Part shown: positions 17,156 to 24,390 of the stretch, one piece after another | Position numbering within the stretch: position 1 is the first letter of the stretch | Layout of the letters: each line of letters opens with the position of its first letter | Program-made: the position numbers and the translations under genes | Notes under the pieces: generated by a model | Seen by the model: the letters and a program-made list of their open reading frames with translations, nothing else | Databases searched by the model: none | What the model was told of the DNA's origin: nothing | Source: Chlorohelix sp037138995 | GTDB taxonomy: Bacteria > Chloroflexota > Chloroflexia > Chloroheliales > Chloroheliaceae | Assembly: GCF_037138995.1 (NCBI RefSeq) | Contig: NZ_JBAXHI010000017.1 | Span: 17,816-81,815 of the forward strand | Direction: 5' to 3' | DNA length: 64,000 nucleotides

Positions 17156-18307
17156 ATGCCACTTGAAGTAAAACTAGAGGATTGGTCTGCAAACAGCGAT
17201 GCCAATGAAGCAGCCGTTTCAAACTGGTTTAAAAAACCCGGCGCAACGGTAAAAACAGGTGATTTGCTGGTTGAGTTGATTGTAGAAAAGGTTAGTTTTG
17301 AAGTGGAGTCGCCCTATGACGGGGTTCTTCTTGAAATAAAAGCCCCAGTCGGGCAGGTAGTCTCACCGGGTGCGCTTCTGGCAATTCTAGGAACTGTTGC
17401 TGAATGGGAGAAGCTAAACCGAACGACAGTCCCTCCTGCACAAAGCGCAACGCCCACACATGCGGCATCCGGCGCGAGTGAGGCTTCTGCCTCGCCTATT
17501 GCCAAACGCTTGATTCGCGATAATCGAATTACCCTTGAGCAAGTAGCGGCTTTTGTGGGTAGCGGTGTAAAACGCATTGGTGAAGAAGAAGTGCGGCGGT
17601 ATCTAGCCGCGTTTGAGGCTTCACAATCATCCGGCGAAGAAGTAGTGCCATACGCGGGCTTGCGGCGTATAATCGGCGAACGCATGAGTCACAGTATGAA
17701 AGAACTGGCGCAACTAACCCTAACCAACGAATGCGATGTTACCGAACTGGTGCAGATAAGGGAATACTATAAGAGCAAGGGAGAAACATTCGGCTACACT
17801 GCGCTGATAGCCAAAGCAGTTGCACTGAGCTTGCCTGCTCACCCCTACCTTAACGCCACATTGGACGGCGATGAAATTCATCTCTACAGCACAATTAATC
17901 TTAGTATCGCAATGGACACCGATAAAGGGCTGATGGTTCCGGTTATCAAGAATGCCGGGAAACTATCGGCAAAACAAATAAACGGAGAAATTGAGCGCCT
18001 TTCTGAGCTTGCCCGTTCTGGAAATTTGGCGGTGGAAGACAGCAAAAGCGGCTCTTTTTCAATAACGAACTTAGGCGGTTATGACATAGATATTTTCACC
18101 CCGATTATTAATCCGCCTCAAGCGGCTGTGCTTGGTGTTGGTCGGATAGCTGACCGCGCAGGTGTAATAAACGGGCTGCTTGCCACGCGCAAGCTCATGT
18201 GGCTCAGCCTTACCTTCGATCATCGTTTGATTGATGGCGCACCTGCGGCTGCTTTTCTCAAGGATGTAAAGTTGAAGCTTGAGCAACCTGACATCCTATT
18301 CTCCTGA
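17156..18307 (+). CDS. acoC: Acetoin dehydrogenase E2 component (dihydrolipoamide acetyltransferase)
   Basis: A 383-residue E2. The lipoyl domain has the modified Lys in LIVEKVSFEVESPYDG. The E1/E3-binding domain runs from ASPIAKRLIRDNRITLEQV to GEEEVRRYL. The catalytic domain has SITNLGGYDIDIFTPIINPP and the active-site FDHRLIDG. This is the core enzyme that accepts the acyl group from AcoAB and transfers it to CoA. It carries one lipoyl domain, shorter than many pyruvate E2 proteins. No E3 (dihydrolipoamide dehydrogenase) gene is in the window, so E3 must be shared. A lipoate/octanoate transferase gene at 32764-33684 could modify it. Confidence 0.9.
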   Translation: MPLEVKLEDWSANSDANEAAVSNWFKKPGATVKTGDLLVELIVEKVSFEVESPYDGVLLEIKAPVGQVVSPGALLAILGTVAEWEKLNRTTVPPAQSATPTHAASGASEASASPIAKRLIRDNRITLEQVAAFVGSGVKRIGEEEVRRYLAAFEASQSSGEEVVPYAGLRRIIGERMSHSMKELAQLTLTNECDVTELVQIREYYKSKGETFGYTALIAKAVALSLPAHPYLNATLDGDEIHLYSTINLSIAMDTDKGLMVPVIKNAGKLSAKQINGEIERLSELARSGNLAVEDSKSGSFSITNLGGYDIDIFTPIINPPQAAVLGVGRIADRAGVINGLLATRKLMWLSLTFDHRLIDGAPAAAFLKDVKLKLEQPDILFS

Positions 18308-18438
18308 AAAACAAGGTCGTATAGCAGAAGTGCAGTATTCGGAATAACGAGTTCAAAACTTCAGCTTCTTGCCGAATGCGGACATGCTGCGCCGATGGAA
18401 CAGCCCGCCACAATGACAGGATATATCGCGGAGAGGCT

Positions 18439-19434
18439 ATGACCAAAGTAGGCATCATTGCTAACCCTTCTTCGGGCAAAGATATTCGCCGTATCGTTGC
18501 AGAAGCGTGGGTAGTAAGTAATCAGGAGAAAGTGGCAATTGTTCGCCGGTTATTGCGTGGTTTGGAAGCGGCAGGGGTAGAAGAGGTGCTATTCATGCCT
18601 GAGCCACGCGGTTTATGCATGGAAGCCTTGAACACTTTAGGTAGTACAGCGCTGATAGGCAAAGTGGTAGATGTTTACGTTACCGGCAAACAGGAAGATT
18701 CAACCAGAGCGGCTGCAAAAATGGTCGAAGATGGCGTGAATTGCATCATCACACTTGGGGGTGACGGTACAAATCGAGCGGTTTTCAAAGGTTGTGGCTC
18801 CAAAGCGCCATTGTTACCGATTTCTACCGGAACGAACAATGTCTTCCCCGAATTTCAGGAAGGTACAACCGCTGGTTTTGCTGCCGGGTTGCTGGCATGT
18901 GGGGTTATCAACCGGGATGAGGCATGCTGGCGTTCAAAGGTTTTGTTAGTAAAGAAAGAGGGGCAGGTAATAGACCTTGCTCTCATTGACCTCGCTCTTA
19001 CAATTGATAGCTTTATCGGGGCAAGGGCTGTCTGGGATAGTGTAAACTTGCGGGAATTATTGCTGACGAGAGCGCAACCATGGAGTATAGGTCTATCAGC
19101 AATCGGCGGAGCGATTCATCCGGTATTCACCACCGATACCTTTGGGTTGCATATCTCTATAGGTCCTGGCAAAGAAGTGTTAGCACCCATAACACCCGGT
19201 ATTTTCTCTAAAGTTAGTGTAAGCAGGGTGCAAAGGTTTAATCTGGGAGATGATTATCCTTTGGTGATTGAGCAACAAATGACTCTAGCCTTTGACGGTG
19301 AGCGTGACCTTGTTGCTAGACCGGGGGAAACCCTTATTATTCAACTCAGTCCCGATGGTCCATGGGTGCTTGACCCAACCCGTGCCTTGACTGCTGCGAT
19401 TGGTAAAACTGCGCCCAAAATATTTGAAGAATGA
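18439..19434 (+). CDS. acoX: AcoX-type ATP-NAD kinase-like protein
   Basis: A 331-residue protein beginning MTKVGIIANPSSGKDIRR. It has the NAD-kinase/diacylglycerol-kinase fold hallmarks: ANPSSGKD, and GGDGTNRAVFKG as the GGDGT nucleotide motif, followed by PISTGTNNVFPEF. This domain organisation matches AcoX, found at the end of acetoin-catabolism operons; its reaction is still unclear. The ATG at 18439 has GGAGAGG in front; a longer in-frame start upstream lacks support. It closes the aco operon, 131 bp after acoC. Confidence 0.85.
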   Translation: MTKVGIIANPSSGKDIRRIVAEAWVVSNQEKVAIVRRLLRGLEAAGVEEVLFMPEPRGLCMEALNTLGSTALIGKVVDVYVTGKQEDSTRAAAKMVEDGVNCIITLGGDGTNRAVFKGCGSKAPLLPISTGTNNVFPEFQEGTTAGFAAGLLACGVINRDEACWRSKVLLVKKEGQVIDLALIDLALTIDSFIGARAVWDSVNLRELLLTRAQPWSIGLSAIGGAIHPVFTTDTFGLHISIGPGKEVLAPITPGIFSKVSVSRVQRFNLGDDYPLVIEQQMTLAFDGERDLVARPGETLIIQLSPDGPWVLDPTRALTAAIGKTAPKIFEE

Positions 19435-19465
19435 TTGATTTGGGAAAGGACAAGCCCAAAGCATG

Positions 19466-19494
19466 AAAAAAGGCGCTTTTCTTGCGCCCTTTTC
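19466..19494. terminator. Bidirectional terminator between acoX and acuI-like gene
   Basis: AAAAAGGCGC and GCGCCCTTTT (one bulge) make a hairpin with A and T runs on the outer sides, so it can stop transcription from both convergent genes. Confidence 0.8.
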
Positions 19495-19520
19495 TCTTAT
19501 TCCTTTAGGATATAGGGTAT

Positions 19521-20513
19521 TTACCAGAGGCTGATTACTGCTCGCCCTCTGGTCTGCGCTTTAAGTATTTTTTCCAAAATACCCGGTAGCTCATCCAAAT
19601 TAGCATCAAAAGCAATTTCGGAAAGCTTGGCAGGTTTCCATTCTCCTGCAAGTTTCTCCCATACCTCACGCCGCCACCCCATCGGACATTCAGCCGAGTT
19701 TATGCCTAGCAAATTTACTCCACGCAAGATAAAGGGGAATACGGTAGTATTTAGCGCAATACCCCCGGTATTGCCACAAGCTGCAATTGAGCCAAAAGCT
19801 TTGGTAGTTCGCGCCAAATAAGCAAGTGTACTACCGCCTACATTATCAATGCCACCTGACCACCGCTCTTTTTCCATTGGGCGGTTACTTTCTGCCGATG
19901 CCTCGGCGCGACTGATAATTTCAGAAGCGCCCAAGCTCTTTAGGTAGGCATGTTCAGTTTCCTTACCGGTGCTGGCAGCTACAGTATAACCTAATCCTGC
20001 CAGTATATTTACCCCAATACTACCGACTCCACCCGTTGCGCCCGTAACTAGAACCGCGCCACTTTCGGGCTTAATCCCGGTCAATTGCAGCATGTGAATT
20101 GCCATTCCGGCGGTAAACCCGGCAGTACCAAGCATCATAGCTTCTTTCAGGCTCAATCCTTTTGGCAAGGGAACTAACCATTTTGCGGGGATTCTGGCAT
20201 ATTGCCCAAAGCCGCCATCGTGTGCCACCCCAATATCGTAACTGGTTGCGATAATTTCATCTCCCGCTTTGAAGTTAGGGTCTGAGGATTCTACTACTGT
20301 ACCAGAAAGATCAATGCCGGGAATCATTGGAAACTTGCGTACAACTTTGCCATTCTCGCTGGCAGCAAGCCCATCTTTATAATTCACACAAGAGTAAGCT
20401 ACTTTAACCAATACCTCGCCCTGCGATAGCTGATCAGTAGATACTTCTTGCAAACCTGAGCTAAAACCGGCATCTGTTTTGTTCACAACAAACGCGCTGA
20501 ATACCTGCGACAT
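19521..20513 (-). CDS. Quinone oxidoreductase / acrylyl-CoA reductase family protein (AcuI/YhdH-like)
   Basis: A 330-residue medium-chain dehydrogenase/reductase without the catalytic zinc ligands. The YhdH/AcuI pattern is seen: VNYKDGLAASENGKV, IPGIDLSGTV, GTAGFTAGMAIHMLQ and the NADPH-binding VTGATGGVGSIGVNIL, with GGIDNVGGSTL and GNTGGIALNTTVFPFILRG further on. AcuI reduces acryloyl-CoA to propionyl-CoA with NADPH; close relatives act on other enones, so the substrate is open. The ATG at 20513 behind AAAGGAACC is chosen over an in-frame upstream TTG. It lies 69 bp downstream of the mrp gene on the same strand. Confidence 0.88.
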   Translation of the reverse strand: MSQVFSAFVVNKTDAGFSSGLQEVSTDQLSQGEVLVKVAYSCVNYKDGLAASENGKVVRKFPMIPGIDLSGTVVESSDPNFKAGDEIIATSYDIGVAHDGGFGQYARIPAKWLVPLPKGLSLKEAMMLGTAGFTAGMAIHMLQLTGIKPESGAVLVTGATGGVGSIGVNILAGLGYTVAASTGKETEHAYLKSLGASEIISRAEASAESNRPMEKERWSGGIDNVGGSTLAYLARTTKAFGSIAACGNTGGIALNTTVFPFILRGVNLLGINSAECPMGWRREVWEKLAGEWKPAKLSEIAFDANLDELPGILEKILKAQTRGRAVISLW

Positions 20514-20582
20514 TGTAGGTTCCTTTCTCAAACTACCAAGCTTTTTGGGAAATGTTATGCCAAATATTACCAGCGTTTAGAA

Positions 20583-21668
20583 TTAGCCCTTGATAACAGG
20601 CAAGGTGCGAGTTGCCAATACCGAAATACGGGCTGCCATTTGTCGCGCTGCGTTCTTGAAGGCTTGCGCTACTGCTGAATCAGGCTCAGAAACTACTATC
20701 GGAACACCGTTATCGCCACCGATTCGAATACCGGTATCAAGCGGGATGTTACCCAAAAATGGGATGTTGCGTTTTTTCGACTCTATTTCAGCCTTGCCGT
20801 GATCAAAAATCTCGGTACGCATACCACAATGAGGACAGTTGAAATAGCTCATATTTTCAACAATACCCAGAATTGGCACGTGCATTTGCTGGAACATCGC
20901 AATTCCACGCACTGCATCACCCAACGCTACGTCTTGAGGAGTGCTGACAATTACTGCACCGCTCAGTTGCACCGATTGGGTCATAGTCAATTGGGCATCT
21001 CCGGTTCCGGGCGGCATATCCACGATAAAATAATCAAGCGTACCCCATTCCACATCACGCATTAATTGTTGCAAAGCACCGTGAACCATTGGTCCGCGCC
21101 AAATCATACTGCTGCCCGGTGGTACAAGAAAGCCGATTGACATCATTTTTACGCCATACGCTTCAATTGCGCCGATTTTATCAGCTGAAACTTGTTTTGG
21201 CTTTTCGCTGCTACCCATCATCATGGGAATATTAGGTCCGTAGATGTCGGCATCAAGCAAACCGACTCTCGCGCCATCCTGAGCCAAAGCAACGGCAAGG
21301 TTTACGCTCACCGTAGATTTACCAACGCCACCCTTACCACTCGATATTGCAATAATATTCTTGACATTAGGCAACAACTGTTCCTGTTGACCATTGGGGT
21401 TCTGGCGACCCATCCGAACATCTGCGTCAAAGTTTATCTTTATAGCGCCTGCTCCGGGAACCATACTACGAATGGCATCGGTACTTTGTTTTTCCATAAC
21501 ACCCTTCAAAGGGCAAGCAGGGGTGGTAAGCATAATGGTAAAGGTGATATTGTTCCCCTCGATTTTGAGGTTACGTATCATCTTCCGGCTCACCAAATCA
21601 CCGCCCAATTCAGGCTCTTGGACGGTACTAAGCGCTTTTAGCACAATTTCTTCATTTATAGTAGGCAT
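20583..21668 (-). CDS. mrp: Mrp/ApbC-type P-loop ATPase, iron-sulfur cluster carrier
   Basis: A 361-residue protein with an N-terminal MIP18/DUF59 domain (about 5-80) and a ParA-like ATPase. The deviant Walker A is ISSGKGGVGKSTVSVNLA, followed by LLDADIYGPNIP, and VDMPPGTGDAQLT is the Walker B/switch region. NCPHCG supplies the CxxC that holds a bridging Fe-S cluster between two monomers. This is the standard bacterial Mrp layout, used to deliver Fe-S clusters to apo-proteins. The ribosome site is GAGGAGA. An extended -10 promoter lies 63 bp upstream. Confidence 0.93.
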   Translation of the reverse strand: MPTINEEIVLKALSTVQEPELGGDLVSRKMIRNLKIEGNNITFTIMLTTPACPLKGVMEKQSTDAIRSMVPGAGAIKINFDADVRMGRQNPNGQQEQLLPNVKNIIAISSGKGGVGKSTVSVNLAVALAQDGARVGLLDADIYGPNIPMMMGSSEKPKQVSADKIGAIEAYGVKMMSIGFLVPPGSSMIWRGPMVHGALQQLMRDVEWGTLDYFIVDMPPGTGDAQLTMTQSVQLSGAVIVSTPQDVALGDAVRGIAMFQQMHVPILGIVENMSYFNCPHCGMRTEIFDHGKAEIESKKRNIPFLGNIPLDTGIRIGGDNGVPIVVSEPDSAVAQAFKNAARQMAARISVLATRTLPVIKG

Positions 21669-21730
21669 CTATTATATATTCTCCTCTATATAGGTTATCT
21701 ATTTTAATAGCTTTTACAAGCATACTGAGA

Positions 21731-21739
21731 ATTATAGCA
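21731..21739 (-). promoter_or_regulatory. Extended -10 promoter of mrp
   Basis: Minus-strand TGCTATAAT, a perfect extended -10, is placed 63 nt before the mrp start. No strong -35 is seen. Confidence 0.6.
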
Positions 21740-21827
21740 TTTTTGTAAAGGCAAAATGTAGCAAACGCTTCCTAATTAATAAAATTACTAAAACATTATA
21801 CGAAATCTAAATCAGGAATGCGCGGCT

Positions 21828-22634
21828 TTATTTTACCGGGATTTCTTGCGGTAGGGCAGCATTAAAAGCATTTTTCAGAAAATAATTCAGCGTTACAAAC
21901 TCATCAATGGTAAACTGGTGACTTCCGATAAATTCATAAAGTTGGGTCGGAATACCGGCAGCTTTTAGCTGTTTATATACGGCACGTCCCGCTTGAGGCG
22001 GTATCATAAAATCATAAATACCATGTGCAATCAACGTGGGCGTGTTGCTATCTGCAAAATCCCGAAGGTCTTTTCCTAACGTGCCTCGGTCATTTGCATA
22101 ATAATTATCGAGATTCAGAATATTGGATGAGTCGAACGAGGTATCGGCTACCATAAAACCGCTCAGAGAAAAAAGCCCTGCCAATTTATCCGGGTAACGA
22201 ATACCAGCATCTAAAGCTGCCATCGCACCAACACTAAAACCGCCCAGCGCTATACGATTTGCGGGTAAGTTATAACGCACTTTGAGTTCATCCAGCAAAG
22301 CATTGACATAGGGACGAGCATTAGCAACTTGTGTCGCCAAATTTGAGAGAAAGAACCCATCGTATTTAAGGTTGAACCAGCTAAATAACGCGCCGGGAAC
22401 TTTAAACGGGGCGCATGGAAATACAAAACGATATTCAAGGCTATTAATCAAGGGGGTATATAGAGAATAAGTTTCGCCCCATTCGCCCCATCCATGCAAA
22501 ATCACCACGATAGGCATATCTGCTCGCTCAAATAATGGCGATACTTCAACACAATTCAATCCCGCCGCTTTAAATCGCTTGATGTTCATAATCATCCTGT
22601 TCAGTGCTATACCCGTTTTTTCATAAGTCCACAT
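21828..22634 (-). CDS. Alpha/beta-hydrolase esterase (phospholipase/carboxylesterase-like)
   Basis: A 268-residue hydrolase. The oxyanion region is VVILHGWGEWGETY, the nucleophile elbow GGFSVGAM carries the Ser, the acid is the Asp in HGIYDFMIPP, and the base is the His in GSHQFTIDEF. This layout matches the YpfH/LYPLA-like carboxylesterases. No signal peptide is visible, so it is likely cytoplasmic. A second ATG 45 nt in (MNIKRFKAAG) has an AGGA element and could be the true start. A perfect 21-bp palindrome lies 10 bp upstream of the first ATG, pointing to control by a dimeric repressor. Confidence 0.8.
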   Translation of the reverse strand: MWTYEKTGIALNRMIMNIKRFKAAGLNCVEVSPLFERADMPIVVILHGWGEWGETYSLYTPLINSLEYRFVFPCAPFKVPGALFSWFNLKYDGFFLSNLATQVANARPYVNALLDELKVRYNLPANRIALGGFSVGAMAALDAGIRYPDKLAGLFSLSGFMVADTSFDSSNILNLDNYYANDRGTLGKDLRDFADSNTPTLIAHGIYDFMIPPQAGRAVYKQLKAAGIPTQLYEFIGSHQFTIDEFVTLNYFLKNAFNAALPQEIPVK

Positions 22635-22644
22635 GTCATTTCCA

Positions 22645-22665
22645 TCACTATCACCGTGATAGTGA
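22645..22665. promoter_or_regulatory. Perfect palindrome, tet-operator-like site
   Basis: TCACTATCAC, one central C, then GTGATAGTGA: ten paired bases on each side. The CTATCA/TGATAG core is the same as in tet operators, with a wider centre. It has no T run, so it is an operator candidate and not a terminator. It sits between the Cys-rich gene and the esterase gene. Confidence 0.6.
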
Positions 22666-22710
22666 GGTAAACCCTCTACAAATTATTGGCTTGCTTGCAT
22701 TATTGCAGGC

Positions 22711-23811
22711 TTAAAGCTCTCCAAATGAGGAGTTGTAGGGGGTATCTTTCTCAGGGTCTTTCTCTGTCAGAATCCCAAAGTCCAATAATTTTTGTACCAG
22801 ACCCTCATTGAGCTTGAGATTTTTTTCGTGCTTTATTTGTTCCAGCGTTTTTTCAATCGGTTTGCCGTCAAAATAATCTAATGTATCGTATAAAGCAACA
22901 GGCATATTAATCGGGTCGAGGGGACTATAACCGCTAACTATAATAGAGGCTTCTAGTTGCTCTATTACTTTGAATTTCGCTTTGTAAAGTGCAATCGGTA
23001 AGGTTTTAGTGTTGCGTTTTAAATTAGCGGCTTCCAGCAAGCGGCGATAAGCTTCAAGTTTTACTCCACCGGCTTCCGCTATTTGTTGCCAACTCAGGGT
23101 TTCAACCAGTCGCGCACATTCAATATAAAATTCTTTTTCGCGCCCTAACCATGTACCCCATGCTTGTTGATACACTTCCGGTTCGATTGTGTTTCTGGGT
23201 GGTAAAAAACTATCATAGGAAAGCGGAAAAAGATAAGCCAACGACTCGATACCGGGGTCAAGTTGCAATACACACCAGTGTACAACGGTTGTCTCGATTA
23301 CATTTAAGAACTCGTGCATAGCTTTCCAGAACTCACGCGCTACCTGACCGCGTTGGTGCTTGCAGAACCAAGTGGTACAAACCGAGTTCCGGTTAGTCCA
23401 TAAACCACACAAACCACCCTCTACAATGTAATGGGGGCAGCGCATTTCAAGGTTCTGCCCGAAATCTTTCGGGTTATCTCTATACTGTTTTGTGTATTTA
23501 TCGGGTTTGCCTACACCAAACGGGGTTATGGCTTCTTTTGCTTCGATACGGGCTTCCACTCCTTGCTTGCCGAAGTCGGCTGGAGGAGCGGAGTCAAGCA
23601 AGATTCGCCCAACTAGAAAATTGGGCAATTCGGGTAAATAGGTACAGCATTTGGTTAGCGGGTTGTAGAAGCCGATTGTTTCTTTAGCTTGGGCTCTGCT
23701 ACTTCCCGAACACATTGCACAATTATCACAGGTAGTAGGTTTTTCACCTTCTATTTCATCGGTAATTATTTCCTTGAGCCATTTTGCATATAGTGGTGGC
23801 AATGCCCCCAT
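22711..23811 (-). CDS. Cysteine-rich protein, putative metal-binding, unknown function
   Basis: This 366-residue protein has no signal peptide or membrane helix. Three Cys groups stand out: CDNCAMC near residue 23, KCCTYLPELPNF near 53, and RCPHYIVEGGLCGLW with SVCTTWFCKHQRG near 120-150. The spacing suggests binding of zinc or an iron-sulfur cluster, in the manner of YkgJ-type Zn/Fe-chelating proteins, though I cannot place it in a named family. The C-terminal half is helical and acidic and ends in a short disordered tail. It is transcribed after a rhodanese (32-bp gap), so sulfur or metal chemistry is a reasonable guess. Confidence 0.65.
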   Translation of the reverse strand: MGALPPLYAKWLKEIITDEIEGEKPTTCDNCAMCSGSSRAQAKETIGFYNPLTKCCTYLPELPNFLVGRILLDSAPPADFGKQGVEARIEAKEAITPFGVGKPDKYTKQYRDNPKDFGQNLEMRCPHYIVEGGLCGLWTNRNSVCTTWFCKHQRGQVAREFWKAMHEFLNVIETTVVHWCVLQLDPGIESLAYLFPLSYDSFLPPRNTIEPEVYQQAWGTWLGREKEFYIECARLVETLSWQQIAEAGGVKLEAYRRLLEAANLKRNTKTLPIALYKAKFKVIEQLEASIIVSGYSPLDPINMPVALYDTLDYFDGKPIEKTLEQIKHEKNLKLNEGLVQKLLDFGILTEKDPEKDTPYNSSFGEL

Positions 23812-23843
23812 TATGAACCTGCTTTCAAATCCTGCAACAAATT

Positions 23844-24188
23844 CTATTTATAAAGTGGTAGCCCTTCGCGTACCCATGCCATAATACCGCCGACAAGATT
23901 TGATAAATGGGTAAAACCTTGCGCCGATAACATACCGGCAGCGTAACCGCTCCGACCACCGCTTTGGCAAACAAGAAGAATTTCGCGTTCTTTTGCGCCA
24001 AGTTCGGCGATGCGAATCTCAAGCTGACCCAGTGGGATTAATACGCTATCTTTTATATGCCCATCCGCATATTCATTAGGTTCTCTTACATCCACTATCA
24101 ATGGATTAGACTCTTTAATGAGTTGTGCAGCCTGATTTGGTAATATATCGGAATATGATTTTTTGAAGGTTTCATGAAGATTACTCAT
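23844..24188 (-). CDS. Single-domain rhodanese (sulfurtransferase)
   Basis: A 114-residue rhodanese homology domain. The family marks are IVDVREPNEYADGHIKDSVLIP and the active-site loop CQSGGRSG with the catalytic Cys, then NLVGGIMAWVREGLPL at the end. Such proteins carry persulfide sulfur for cofactor or thio-modification pathways or detoxify sulfur compounds. It has no signal peptide. It sits upstream of the Cys-rich gene in what looks like one transcript and is divergent from the large membrane protein gene. Confidence 0.9.
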   Translation of the reverse strand: MSNLHETFKKSYSDILPNQAAQLIKESNPLIVDVREPNEYADGHIKDSVLIPLGQLEIRIAELGAKEREILLVCQSGGRSGYAAGMLSAQGFTHLSNLVGGIMAWVREGLPLYK

Positions 24189-24343
24189 GTCTGGCTAGAA
24201 CTCCTTTTCCCCAATAATTTTAATATCCACGTTATGCTGTCAGATATTTTACATCTAAAAGGTAATCAACTATACAAATATTCTTCCATATTGTCTATCA
24301 CCGCTGAACAATATTTTATCAATTTTATCGGTATGGAGTAGTC

Positions 24344-24352
24344 TGGTATAAT
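24344..24352 (+). promoter_or_regulatory. Extended -10 promoter of the membrane-protein pair
   Basis: TGGTATAAT, a perfect extended -10 box, lies 38 nt before the TTG start of the first large membrane protein. Confidence 0.6.
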
Positions 24353-24390
24353 CTGCCAAACAGATAAGCCATTTTCGACAGGAGCTTAGG

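Noticed and set aside
7318..18396. Similar GATGCGGACA / AATGCGGACA words at about 7325 and 18375
   Set aside because: The match is short and flanks diverge; not enough for a repeat family.
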